From NCBI RefSeq assembly GCF_012933555.1, contig NZ_JABBPK010000001.1:5124001-5188000 (forward strand): a stretch of 64,000 nucleotides of DNA, written 5' to 3'. A program made the position numbers and the translations under genes. Shown here in pieces: positions 7,842-16,130 of this stretch. The notes beneath the pieces were generated by a model. It did no database searches, was not told where the DNA came from, and saw only the letters and a list, made by a program, of their open reading frames with translations. Origin of the DNA: Niallia alba. Its GTDB lineage: Bacteria; Bacillota; Bacilli; Bacillales; Cytobacillaceae. How positions within the stretch are numbered: the stretch's first letter is position 1; each line of letters starts with the position of its first letter.

Positions 7842-7888
7842 TATAATCACCTTTTTTCATTCTTTTAATCTCTTGCTCTCAGAATCTA

Positions 7889-7987
7889 TTAAGCTCGCAA
7901 TTTATCCTCACTAAAGCCCTTTTTAGCAAGTGCATAAATAGATAATCCAAATACCACTCCTGCCTTAAATAAATCAATCGGTGACAT
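7889..7987 (-). CDS. Small membrane peptide (32 aa)
   Basis: A 32-residue frame starting MSPIDLFKAGVVFGLSIYAL and ending in a charged tail. AAGGAGGTGAG, a near-perfect ribosome site, lies 5 nt upstream. One predicted membrane helix. No family recognised. Confidence 0.6.
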   Translation of the reverse strand: MSPIDLFKAGVVFGLSIYALAKKGFSEDKLRA

Positions 7988-8106
7988 GTGCTCACCTCCT
8001 TATCAGTAAAATTACGCACGAAAAAAGAGACGATAACTCTTTAAGAGCAAACCTCTCCGACCTTTTATCATATTAAGTTGTCCTGTATACTTATCTGCCA
8101 GTGGCT

Positions 8107-8397
8107 TTACAGAAAGCATATAGGCTTAATAAGTTCACCACCTTTCAATAAACCAATTCCTAAATCCTGCAATCCCTGTTTATCCTGTAACAAGAAAACA
8201 ACATTCGATTCACCGCCATCATAGAAGAATACCCAACATGTTAATTCCCCCTTAAATTCATTTGGAATACTAGCCTTAAGCTCCTCGTTCTTTAAATCAT
8301 CTGCCGATGAGACCCTAACATCTACTTTCCAATCTTTCCATGCTAGATGTGGGTGGTGCTCCTCCATGTAGCTCCTAAATACCTTAATAACGCTCAT
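8107..8397 (-). CDS. Hypothetical protein, 96 aa
   Basis: Not recognised. A compact soluble protein with alternating hydrophobic strands (ELTCWVFFYDGGESNVVFLL). It begins 18 bases after the recombinase stop on the same strand, so it may be read from the same transcript if the hairpin at 8435-8485 is bypassed. AAGGA lies upstream of the ATG. Confidence 0.6.
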   Translation of the reverse strand: MSVIKVFRSYMEEHHPHLAWKDWKVDVRVSSADDLKNEELKASIPNEFKGELTCWVFFYDGGESNVVFLLQDKQGLQDLGIGLLKGGELIKPICFL

Positions 8398-8414
8398 ATC
8401 TTGTTCGTTCCTTT

Positions 8415-10103
8415 CTATAAGTCGATTAAAATAGAAAAAGGAGAAGAGAAATCATCTTCAGTTGACGATTTCTCTTCTCCTTTTTTTGTGAAGTGCCGAA
8501 CCACTTCATTGTTAAGTTGTATTTGAATTGAGTCGATTTCTCGACTTTCTCCAATTTTGATTTCTCGTATGAGCAAGTGCAATAATCGTTTCTTTTGTTC
8601 AGTCGATATTGTATTTCTATAGTTTGCTGCAAAGTTAGACATCACCTCCTTAACCAATCCGTAATCAACGTTTATATGATTCTGCCCTGATAGCTGCAGC
8701 TCTAAAGGTGACAATCGCTCTTGCATTAGCTTTTTTTCATCATTTAACTTCTCTAGTCTTTCAACTAAATCAACCTTTTCTATTACACCATCTTCATATA
8801 ACCCAAGAACTTTGTCCTTTTTAGATTGGTTTTCACTAAGGGATTTCTTTAATACTTCATATTCTTTACGCAAAGGGGATTCTTTCTCTTTCAATCCACC
8901 ATTAATCCTAGTTACCACATCCCTAATCAAATTGTCGCTGTTAGCCAACCTTCCAATTTTATTTAGCACATATTTATCAGCATACTCAGTTCTAATTCCA
9001 TTAGAGCGACAAACCGCTGTTCCTTTGTTTTTCCATGCACCACAAACATAATACTCAAGAACACGCTTACTACCATCCTTATTTCGGTTAGTGGTTCTTC
9101 CCAATACCATGCCTGCTCCACATGCTGGACATTTCATTACACCAGTTAGTGGATATTCTCCGCTGTGAACACGATTAGGCGTTTTACTCCTATTCTTTAG
9201 TATCGCTTGTGCCTTTTCCCATGTTTCTTCTGATATAATCGGATCATGTTGCCCTTTTTCAATTACAGGATTGGGATTGATATTGTTTCTTCTTTTTTCA
9301 CTCCAATCTTGTCTTACGTTATATCTAATGAAGCCTACATAAATAGGATTTGTAAGTATAGTCCTAATCGCATTAATAGAAAATGAATTTCCCTTTTTAC
9401 TGCGATGTCCTTCTTTGTTAACCTTATTTGCTATTGCTTTATATCCGTGTCCTCCCGTATAAAGCTCAAATATCCGTCTAACTGTTTGGGCTTCTTTATC
9501 ATTTATAACTAGCTTGGATATTTTCCTTTTCCTATTATCACTAGGGGTACTCACTACATCATAACCAAGGACTTGTCCACCATTCCACGAACCTTCTCGG
9601 GCTCGTGCTAACATACCCATTTTGACATTTTCAGCAATATTAGCACGTTCAAATTCGGCTATTGCAGCCATCATTTGAAATTGTAACCTTCCAGATGGAG
9701 TTTCCGTTTCATACCGTTCTGTATAGGAGCGAAAGCCGATCCCTTTATTCTGCAATCTTTCTACGATTGTTAGAAGGTCAATACTTTTTCTTGAAAGTCG
9801 ATTCATTTTCCACACTAATACAACATCAAAACATTTCTGATTAGCATCATGAAGAAGTTCCTGAATAGCTGGTCTACCTTTAATGTTTTTACCGCTTATT
9901 CCTCGGTCAACGTATTCTTTATAGACAACATAACCCTCTCGCTCACACCATTGTCTTATGACGTTTATCTGCTCATCAATACTGTAACCTTCCTCAGCTT
10001 GTTCTACTGTAGAAACACGAGCATATATAGAAGCTCTTTTCTGTGTTCCAGCTTGATTACTATAGTCAAGCTGGTCGTATAGATTCAATGCATGGCTCTG
10101 CAC
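8415..10103 (-). CDS. Large serine recombinase (Ccr-type cassette recombinase)
   Basis: About 562 residues. A resolvase catalytic domain comes first (SIYARVSTVEQ with the nucleophilic Ser; WKMNRLSRKSIDLL with both catalytic Arg). It is followed by a recombinase domain (NAIRTILTNPIYVGFIRYN), a zinc ribbon (MKCPACGAGM ... YYVCGAWKNKGTAVC) and a coiled coil near residues 410-470. Length and plan match cassette chromosome recombinases and phage integrases of the serine type. Neighbours (DUF927 ATPase, DUF950/960/1643, RadC) point to the Ccr role of excising and inserting the element. GTG at 10103 is preferred: GAAAGGAG is 9 nt upstream, while the ATG at 10112 is only 1 nt from it. Confidence 0.9.
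   Translation of the reverse strand: MQSHALNLYDQLDYSNQAGTQKRASIYARVSTVEQAEEGYSIDEQINVIRQWCEREGYVVYKEYVDRGISGKNIKGRPAIQELLHDANQKCFDVVLVWKMNRLSRKSIDLLTIVERLQNKGIGFRSYTERYETETPSGRLQFQMMAAIAEFERANIAENVKMGMLARAREGSWNGGQVLGYDVVSTPSDNRKRKISKLVINDKEAQTVRRIFELYTGGHGYKAIANKVNKEGHRSKKGNSFSINAIRTILTNPIYVGFIRYNVRQDWSEKRRNNINPNPVIEKGQHDPIISEETWEKAQAILKNRSKTPNRVHSGEYPLTGVMKCPACGAGMVLGRTTNRNKDGSKRVLEYYVCGAWKNKGTAVCRSNGIRTEYADKYVLNKIGRLANSDNLIRDVVTRINGGLKEKESPLRKEYEVLKKSLSENQSKKDKVLGLYEDGVIEKVDLVERLEKLNDEKKLMQERLSPLELQLSGQNHINVDYGLVKEVMSNFAANYRNTISTEQKKRLLHLLIREIKIGESREIDSIQIQLNNEVVRHFTKKGEEKSSTEDDFSSPFSILIDL
8435..8485 (-). terminator. Terminator-like hairpin inside the recombinase 3' end
   Basis: AAAAAGGAGAAGAGAAATC (8435-8453) is the exact complement of GATTTCTCTTCTCCTTTTT (8467-8485). 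On the minus strand the stem is followed by TTTTTCTATTTT. It lies 18 bases or more before the recombinase stop codon (8415), so termination here would yield a message without a stop codon. Confidence 0.7.
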
Positions 10104-10608
10104 TAGATTCATCTCCTTTCATGCATGCCCCTTTGGTCATTATCAACCTCGCCAGGGAAGATAATGAAATATCTCTTTTACACGCAAGATGCTCGTGTTC
10201 AAGTAATTCCGCCATCCATTGGAAATGCAACATACTATCCGGTGTTGAGGTGTCAAATGGTTCCGTAGCTGAACACAACTCCACATTATATTGAGCTAGA
10301 AATCGATGAATATTTAATAAATCTGTCGGGTTTGAAGTTAAACTAAATAAATCCCACACTAACACCACATCAATTTTCCCTAAAAATGCATCCAAAAATA
10401 ATCGCATTAGTTCAGGTCTTCTTTTTGGATTATAACATCCAATTTCAGAGTATATTCCTTGGATTTTATATCCCATTCTTTCATACTTTTCTTTTAATAC
10501 TTGGATGTCACGATAGCGTCTGCGACCTTCTGGTTGTTCAGTGGATGTGTTCCGAGTATAGATAGAAATTCTAACCTCTTGCAATTGGTCATTTTTCAGC
10601 ATTTGCAT
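10066..10608 (-). CDS. Degenerate resolvase-domain protein
   Basis: About 180 residues, matching only the catalytic domain of serine recombinases and lacking the recombinase and zinc-ribbon domains. Key residues are altered. The Tyr-x-Arg-x-Ser motif reads IYTRNTSTEQ, so Thr occupies the nucleophile position. The Arg-x-x-Arg motif reads LFSLTSN and both arginines are gone. It is probably inactive as a recombinase and may pair with, or regulate, the full-size enzyme. The ATG at 10608 follows AAGGAGAGGGAA. Its 3' end overlaps the recombinase start, indicating coupling. Confidence 0.75.
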   Translation of the reverse strand: MQMLKNDQLQEVRISIYTRNTSTEQPEGRRRYRDIQVLKEKYERMGYKIQGIYSEIGCYNPKRRPELMRLFLDAFLGKIDVVLVWDLFSLTSNPTDLLNIHRFLAQYNVELCSATEPFDTSTPDSMLHFQWMAELLEHEHLACKRDISLSSLARLIMTKGACMKGDESSAEPCIESIRPA

Positions 10609-10720
10609 TTCCCTCTCCTTCATTTCGTTTTGGATTAGTAGTCAAATAGTTTTTGACCATTTCCGCTAATATGTCTATTAGTGTTTGATATTTGTATTCC
10701 GCTGCTTCTTCCATGCTCAT
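10589..10720 (-). CDS. Small protein (43 aa) upstream of the recombinase pair
   Basis: Starts MSMEEAAEYKYQTLIDILAE and overlaps the start of the resolvase-like gene by about 20 bases. GAGAGGGA lies upstream of the ATG. It is acidic and helical, with no recognised family. The overlap suggests a three-gene unit with the two recombinase-like genes. Confidence 0.55.
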   Translation of the reverse strand: MSMEEAAEYKYQTLIDILAEMVKNYLTTNPKRNEGEGNANAEK

Positions 10721-10855
10721 GCTGTAATCCCTCTCATCCGATTTATGATATATATTTTATTTTGCTTATGATTTTAGGAAAGGGTGGCGGGAAAATGGAA
10801 ATCTATTATTTGAGTTGTTTCCTCACTTTTCCCCAATACCACTTTTTATTTTCCA

Positions 10856-10985
10856 TCCCCCTGTCCCCCTACTCCACCGCAATTATTTGCAACAAGGTTA
10901 TATAAAACAATTTGTATCCATAACTCCTAATCATTAATATTAGATCCTTGATAAAATGATTAGAGGGAGGAGGGGGACAGGGGGA
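10856..10985. repeat. G/C-rich inverted repeats between the ATPase and recombinase genes
   Basis: TCCCCCTGTCCCCCT (10856-10870) is repeated in inverse orientation as AGGGGGACAGGGGGA (10971-10985), with CTCC/GGAG extensions. These stand out in an AT-rich region. The 275-base gap between the DUF927 gene end (11000) and the 43-aa gene (10720) has no other gene. It could hold the recombinase promoter with its control site, or a replication start used by the DUF927 ATPase. Confidence 0.6.
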
Positions 10986-10999
10986 CATAATGCATAGAA

Positions 11000-12802
11000 T
11001 CAACTTACTAATTCATTGAATAGCTCTTCCCCATAAACAATACAAATAGTGTAATCGCCTTTTTCAGCAAATCCCTCTTTACCCGTTAGTTCTTCTCGAA
11101 GTTGAACCTCATCCTTGGAAAAAATAAGCTTCTTTTTTTGTGACTTGTTTTTATCGTGCATGAGAACATCCATGGTTTTCAGTTCATTTAAGAGTATCCT
11201 TGTGTCAGTAAAATTGAATTCTTTTGCAATTTTATTGAAAATAACAGGGAGAATATAACAGTAGGTTTTCCCGCTTCGAGTTTCAATTCTCCCCCATATC
11301 TCTTGATATTGAAGAGAAGGTTTGTCTTGGATTTTGAAATTCTTTCTGTACTGTATGATGTACTGCCTTAGTTGATTATAAAATTTAGGAGCCATTTCTC
11401 TTTCAGTCATTGACTCTTGTTCTTGGTCAATCAACATCTGAATAATCTCTTCCACAGATAGCCTTATCTCGAATGTTTCTTCAAAGAGTTCAGCGGCAGT
11501 TGTGATTAAGGCATGTTTTAGAGCTATTCTTGAAGTAAGCCTATTTTTCGGTAAAATTTTCACAAGCTTTTCTTTGTTATCGTTCAGCATATTAAGAATT
11601 GCTGTGGGACCATATTCAATCATCTTTTTAGCGATAATCGGAGCAATGAACCCATAATTATTTAAAAGACCCTTTTTCAGACGGTCAGCATTTTCTGCAT
11701 TTTTAGTCCACTGTATTCTAGGGAATTCAAACAGCCTTACCCTCAATCCTTCATTCTGATTTAACCTACTAATAATGGAATTTTCACCAGTAGACATGAC
11801 AGTAGTGCTCCATGATCCAGGGTCTTTTCTCTCGGATTCTTTACTTAATCTTAGGCGTCCACGATTTTGGGAAACCTCATACGAGAATGAGCTCAAAGCT
11901 TCCGAACTCATATCGTTCATAGAAAACTCATCAAAAGCAATAGGAACTCCATTGTTTCCTATCAAACTATTGGACAATGCATTTTTTGTGCCATTGAATG
12001 ACTGTACTAAGCCGCCTTTATCTTTTATACTTGGGGAACCTGCAGTTGAGGTATATAACATCGCAGCGGTTGTCTTCCCCGTTGTGGTTCTTCCAGGTAA
12101 ATGAACCCATAAAGTATCTAGTTCTGCAACACCAGCGCAATTTAGCATCCCAATTATTAAAGAAGAGATCCCTAAACAAATTGCCAATTCCAGCGGTGCA
12201 TAGCCTATAGCCTCACGAATTAATAGACTTTTGTAATCATTGTAAGAGCCTACGGGCCTTATATTTAATTCTCCAGCATAGGTTGACTGATTTGATGTTC
12301 CAACAATTGTGAAATGTTTATATACTAATTCACCATTTACTAGATCCCAACCAATACCTGTATGGATATTGGCTGGCTTTATCTGTTTCTCTTGTTTACT
12401 TAGGAATGAAAATACATGGGAAACTTGGGAGTCTTGTATGATATCCATCCCTTTTGAAACTAATTTCTTTAAGTCTCTCTTATTCAGTTCCCCTCGATTT
12501 ATAGCAATAGTTTCCCACCTGTCATAAGCCCAAAAGGCAATTTCTAAATCTATGTCTTTTGTTTCAAGATTCCTACTAATTCGATTTATCTTAACAGCCT
12601 TACAAATAGGATGATATTTTTTCTCATTTGCTTCCCAAATCATCAAATTTTCCCCTTCAATTTTATAAGGAAATTCTGTTACATCTTCTGTTTGAATTTG
12701 ACGCATTGGGATCTCTTTATTTTCTTCCCCTTCTAACTCTCTTTTTGGAAGTGGTTCTTTTTCAACTGTCTTAACAGGTCGTCTTACTTTCCTGATTGCC
12801 AT
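11000..12802 (-). CDS. DUF927-domain ATPase (Cch-like SCC replication helicase)
   Basis: A 600-residue protein whose middle part (about 150-400) is a DUF927 domain. The P-loop is HLPGRTTTGKTTAAMLYTST, the Walker B-like stretch is GVPIAFDEFSM, and VMSTGENSIISRL resembles a sensor region. In staphylococcal SCC elements the DUF927 protein Cch is an MCM-like helicase thought to support replication of the excised cassette. Its place next to the recombinase genes supports the same role here. The start overlaps the stop of the preceding gene (TAATG), so they are coupled. Confidence 0.85.
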   Translation of the reverse strand: MAIRKVRRPVKTVEKEPLPKRELEGEENKEIPMRQIQTEDVTEFPYKIEGENLMIWEANEKKYHPICKAVKINRISRNLETKDIDLEIAFWAYDRWETIAINRGELNKRDLKKLVSKGMDIIQDSQVSHVFSFLSKQEKQIKPANIHTGIGWDLVNGELVYKHFTIVGTSNQSTYAGELNIRPVGSYNDYKSLLIREAIGYAPLELAICLGISSLIIGMLNCAGVAELDTLWVHLPGRTTTGKTTAAMLYTSTAGSPSIKDKGGLVQSFNGTKNALSNSLIGNNGVPIAFDEFSMNDMSSEALSSFSYEVSQNRGRLRLSKESERKDPGSWSTTVMSTGENSIISRLNQNEGLRVRLFEFPRIQWTKNAENADRLKKGLLNNYGFIAPIIAKKMIEYGPTAILNMLNDNKEKLVKILPKNRLTSRIALKHALITTAAELFEETFEIRLSVEEIIQMLIDQEQESMTEREMAPKFYNQLRQYIIQYRKNFKIQDKPSLQYQEIWGRIETRSGKTYCYILPVIFNKIAKEFNFTDTRILLNELKTMDVLMHDKNKSQKKKLIFSKDEVQLREELTGKEGFAEKGDYTICIVYGEELFNELVS

Positions 12803-13302
12803 TATGCAACCGCCTCTACTTTCTCGTTTAGTATCAAAACCTTTATTTTTTCTCCCTCTAATCCAAAACTTGTAGAGGAAAAAGTAGGTGAATAATTAAT
12901 CATTTCATTCGGTGCCCCCCACACTGTTCTATCAGGACTTTCCATTAGGCACCGTTTAAGAAATTGAATATTAGACTGTGCGTTACTTAAAAAGAACAGA
13001 AATTGAATGATTAACTTTAAATATTGACTTCGAGTCATTACCATCTGAAATTCTTTTGCATACCAGTGGATTTCGATGCGATCAGGAAAAACTACTATTT
13101 CATTTGGTACTACCGACCAAGTTTCTATATTTTGTAAAAGTTCATAAAGCTGCTTTCCCAGGCTTACTTTCTCCCCTAAGGAATCTTTCTCTATTACAGC
13201 TGAGAGACGATATAAAGCGTTAATTCCATCATAATGATCCTCTCGTATCGGACTGGACTTTAATAGTTGAAGCCAAATAATAAATTGATGTAGGTTTTTC
13301 AT
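12802..13302 (-). CDS. Hypothetical protein, 166 aa, coupled to the DUF927 gene
   Basis: Not recognised. Helical N-terminal half (NLHQFIIWLQLLKSSPIRED), then a strand-rich part (NEIVVFPDRIEIHWYAKEFQ). It overlaps the DUF927 start by one base and follows the 140-aa gene by 17 bases. That operon position suggests a partner of the helicase, as in SCC elements where small proteins travel with Cch. Confidence 0.65.
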   Translation of the reverse strand: MKNLHQFIIWLQLLKSSPIREDHYDGINALYRLSAVIEKDSLGEKVSLGKQLYELLQNIETWSVVPNEIVVFPDRIEIHWYAKEFQMVMTRSQYLKLIIQFLFFLSNAQSNIQFLKRCLMESPDRTVWGAPNEMINYSPTFSSTSFGLEGEKIKVLILNEKVEAVA

Positions 13303-13319
13303 TTTGCTACTACTCCCTT

Positions 13320-13742
13320 CTAATTTACGAGTGCTTCAATATTTATTGAAAATGTAAATGTATCAATAGCGTTGTTGAGATACCAACCAATAACCAATGA
13401 ATCATCTTTCACTTCATAACCTACTGGTTTCACATCAAATACATCTAAATTATCAATGAGAAATTGAATTGTGGTATTACGTTCTTCTTCTTCCATATCA
13501 GCTAGTGGGCAACGTTTATAATGTGTTATTTCCGCAAAGACCATAATATTCTTTAACGGATTTGCATTATCAAGCACCCAAAAATCATTCTCACTACCAT
13601 TTGAACTTTCCAGATCATCAGCTATAATACTTCTCAATTCCTTTTCCTTTACATTTCCTAGACTTTCATATTGTTGTTGTGCATCATCAAATAGGGTAAG
13701 ATTACCCCGATAATACCTTTTGACTAATTTTTCTACTGACAT
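13320..13742 (-). CDS. Hypothetical protein, 140 aa
   Basis: Not recognised. Soluble and acidic, starting MSVEKLVKRYYRGNLTLFDD. It is the first gene of the unit with the 166-aa protein and the DUF927 ATPase, and AGGGAGGC lies upstream of the ATG. A role in cassette replication is inferred from position only. Confidence 0.65.
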   Translation of the reverse strand: MSVEKLVKRYYRGNLTLFDDAQQQYESLGNVKEKELRSIIADDLESSNGSENDFWVLDNANPLKNIMVFAEITHYKRCPLADMEEEERNTTIQFLIDNLDVFDVKPVGYEVKDDSLVIGWYLNNAIDTFTFSINIEALVN

Positions 13743-13885
13743 GAGAAATGCCTCCCTTGAAATTTGAATTTTTTAAACCTTACCTGAGCAATGTGTTTTT
13801 TATAGGTCGATCATCTTAATTTCACATCTCATCCTCCTTGTTTTGTGCGTCTGTTGTTATACTACCGCATTAAATCTAATAAAAA

Positions 13886-13924
13886 ATGGTTGAATCGGGA
13901 TAAAAAAAATCCGATTCAACCATT
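13886..13924 (-). terminator. Strong intrinsic terminator
   Basis: AATGGTTGAATCGG pairs with CCGATTCAACCATT across a T/A-rich loop. It follows the stop of the 306-aa gene on the minus strand and runs into TTTTTATT. Confidence 0.88.
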
Positions 13925-13927
13925 GAT

Positions 13928-14848
13928 TTAAAGTGTATTTTTTTCTATAGTATCCAGTTCTACAGCAAACTTCTCCATCAGCTGTTTCTTAATTAATGAT
14001 ATATCCGCTTCATTTTCGTCATCCTTCATTACATGTTCCCAATATGTTTCCGTATAGTATTTGCTAGTGTCAAAACTAAACTCTATATCCTCTTTCAATT
14101 TGTTTAGCTTTTTCATTGACTCAATAATTGCTATTTCTTGCGACATAACTCCTTCGACTTTTTCCAAGGCAAATATAACTTCAGCTATTGCATCCATTAG
14201 CTTAGCCGCTGAGCTTCTTTTGTTCGCTTTTAATAGTTCCGGGTAAGCACATTTTGCTAGTATTTGACCAATACCTGAGTCTATTTCTCCATCTAACACA
14301 CCAGACATTTTAATACTTTTTTCAATATCCTGTATATTTTTCTTAGCATCTTTAATATTTAAATCACTGCCAACTAAAGTGGGAAGCAAATCTTCATCAA
14401 TTTTTTCACTCCAATTGTAATGCTTTAAAACCCCTAAACATTTGTATGCTTCCAGTAACCATTCCCTATTGGCATTAATTACTTTCTCAGACGGAGATTT
14501 ACCTGTTATTAATAAGGATTTCGCTTGCTTATGCATTGAATCGTATCTTTTATGTGTTGAATTCCTTAGCATTATTATTAGTATTGTAAATTCCTCTAAG
14601 CTCCAAAATTCCTCTGAATCAGATGGCAGACTTTCACCATTAAACCCCTTTATATTTTCAAATCTGTTTAGATAGCCCTTAGCTTGAATAGAAAGACTAT
14701 TATCAGAAGTAATAGCCTTTATTACAGTAGATAGAAATTCCAAACTTTGATTCAACATACTTTTCATTAAACCAACAACATTACTATTTGCACCCATATC
14801 TTTCATGGCGCAGATAAAAAGGATATTAGTTGGGTATTTTTTCTCCAT
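13928..14848 (-). CDS. Hypothetical protein, 306 aa
   Basis: Not recognised. Predominantly helical and charged, without membrane or signal sequences. The ATG at 14848 is chosen because AAGGAGATGTAGG lies 5-8 nt upstream; the frame is open 6 codons further only through a TTG inside that site. A hairpin at 14880-14898 with a T-run sits just before it, so it is either separately promoted or attenuated from the upstream DUF960 gene. A strong terminator follows. Probably cargo rather than part of the conserved SCC set. Confidence 0.65.
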   Translation of the reverse strand: MEKKYPTNILFICAMKDMGANSNVVGLMKSMLNQSLEFLSTVIKAITSDNSLSIQAKGYLNRFENIKGFNGESLPSDSEEFWSLEEFTILIIMLRNSTHKRYDSMHKQAKSLLITGKSPSEKVINANREWLLEAYKCLGVLKHYNWSEKIDEDLLPTLVGSDLNIKDAKKNIQDIEKSIKMSGVLDGEIDSGIGQILAKCAYPELLKANKRSSAAKLMDAIAEVIFALEKVEGVMSQEIAIIESMKKLNKLKEDIEFSFDTSKYYTETYWEHVMKDDENEADISLIKKQLMEKFAVELDTIEKNTL

Positions 14849-14867
14849 TCCTACATCTCCTTGCAAA

Positions 14868-14898
14868 AAAAATAAGAAGGGTGGCCTCTATAGCCACC
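14868..14898 (-). terminator. Terminator or attenuator between DUF960 and the 306-aa gene
   Basis: On the minus strand GGTGGC pairs with GCCACC over a 7-nt loop, then CTTCTTATTTTTTTT. It ends right before the ribosome site of the next gene. Confidence 0.7.
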
Positions 14899-14952
14899 TA
14901 TCTATTAATATTATAATCATTTCATTAAAAGAAATTAACAGCGATGATTAAA

Positions 14953-15264
14953 TTAATAATCCTTCGGAAACAACATTGTACGATATTCAAGATCATCAAT
15001 AATCCACACAATAGTATCCTCAATATTCATTGAACCTTGTTTCATTATCATTAACTCTTCCGTCATGGTGGGCTGTTCCTGTCGATTAATTATTTTTATA
15101 TTATCACCTTGATTAACAATTTCAAAAACCTGCAAATAATCCATTTTATCTTTCCTTTTAACTTCAATTGAGTCCAACAGCTCCCACAGAAGGACTTGTA
15201 TTTCTATATTTAGTTCCTCATTAATCGCTTTCGTAACATACCGCTGCTTTCTTTGTTCAGCCAT
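14953..15264 (-). CDS. DUF960-family SCC protein
   Basis: About 103 residues. RYVTKAINEELNIEIQVLLW and DYLQVFEIVNQGDNIKIINR are the DUF960 hallmarks. This family is found mostly beside ccr genes in staphylococcal cassettes, and its biochemical role is unknown. ATG at 15264 is preferred because GAGGGAGAAAG lies just upstream; the frame is open 6 codons further. It overlaps the end of the SAUGI-like gene by 8 bases, so the two are coupled. Confidence 0.8.
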   Translation of the reverse strand: MAEQRKQRYVTKAINEELNIEIQVLLWELLDSIEVKRKDKMDYLQVFEIVNQGDNIKIINRQEQPTMTEELMIMKQGSMNIEDTIVWIIDDLEYRTMLFPKDY

Positions 15265-15571
15265 TTTTACTTTCTCCCTCATTTAGTAATTTTTCAAAAA
15301 CTCTTACTTCATCTTTCAAACAAACTAAAAAGAGTGGATTATTGGTTTCTGCTTCTAAAGCAATTCCAATAATCCACTCTGATTTTTCAATGTATATATA
15401 TGTTTGAAACAATACTGGATTCGGCAATATTTGCAACACAACTTCTGAAATGATTTGCTCGTCCAGTTCATCATGATATAAAAGTACCGTTTCCTCTCCT
15501 ACCTCATCTGATTCAACTGCTATACCAAATTCTTCTTTCATAAAATCTATTAATTGCTCAATATCAAACAT
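15257..15571 (-). CDS. DUF950/SAUGI-like protein (possible uracil-DNA glycosylase inhibitor)
   Basis: 104 residues from the ATG at 15571, which follows GAAAGGAG; the open frame reaches 15625 but without a ribosome site. SCC elements carry a DUF950 protein of about 112 residues next to DUF960 and DUF1643. In staphylococci this protein (SAUGI) inhibits uracil-DNA glycosylase. The resemblance here is weak (acidic, similar size, a -FQTYIYIEK- stretch like -LQTYTYYSD-). The call therefore rests mainly on its place between DUF1643 and DUF960. Confidence 0.55.
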   Translation of the reverse strand: MFDIEQLIDFMKEEFGIAVESDEVGEETVLLYHDELDEQIISEVVLQILPNPVLFQTYIYIEKSEWIIGIALEAETNNPLFLVCLKDEVRVFEKLLNEGESKNG

Positions 15572-15599
15572 AGAACGACTCCTTTCAACTATAATATTA

Positions 15600-16115
15600 T
15601 TATTTCTCATTATGGCTAACGTCATACGGTACTAACTTCCACTGATGTTTCACAGCAGGATAGAGAGGATGGAAACCTTTCCGACCAAAATTCGCTTCTA
15701 TTTGAAGAATGTTTGCCTTCTTATCTAGCAATATGGCTAAAATCATTTTTATCCGTTCAATAGCCTTCTTGTTTGTCTCTACACCCTTTCCCACCGCAAT
15801 AATGACATCATCTACTCTTGGGATGGCTTCTTGAATACACTTCAAATTTTCAATAACAGACTCTTTGGTTTCATCTCCTTCTGTAGATGGAAATAGATTT
15901 ACAATATCGACGACACCGTATTCCAACTTAGAAAGGTTATTAATGACATACATCGTTGTTTGGTCTTGCACAATTTCATCTGCCTGACCTGCGTTTTTCA
16001 TGATGACTAGAGCCTTTTTCTTATTCTTGTCCCACTCTTTCCTAATAAGATACTTGTTTTTCATTTCATCATCATAAGTGACTTCTGTTTTTAACGTGCT
16101 TTTTATTGTTTTCAC
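15600..16115 (-). CDS. DUF1643-family protein
   Basis: 171 residues from a GTG at 16115, nine bases after GGAG. Family features are ALVIMKNAGQAD, YGVVDIVNLFPSTEG and VDDVIIAVGKGVETNKKAIE. DUF1643 is one of the three small genes that accompany ccr genes in SCC elements, and its function is not established. It begins a minus-strand series with the SAUGI-like and DUF960 genes and overlaps the open frame of the former. Confidence 0.85.
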   Translation of the reverse strand: MKTIKSTLKTEVTYDDEMKNKYLIRKEWDKNKKKALVIMKNAGQADEIVQDQTTMYVINNLSKLEYGVVDIVNLFPSTEGDETKESVIENLKCIQEAIPRVDDVIIAVGKGVETNKKAIERIKMILAILLDKKANILQIEANFGRKGFHPLYPAVKHQWKLVPYDVSHNEK

Positions 16116-16130
16116 TGTTTTTTACTCCAT

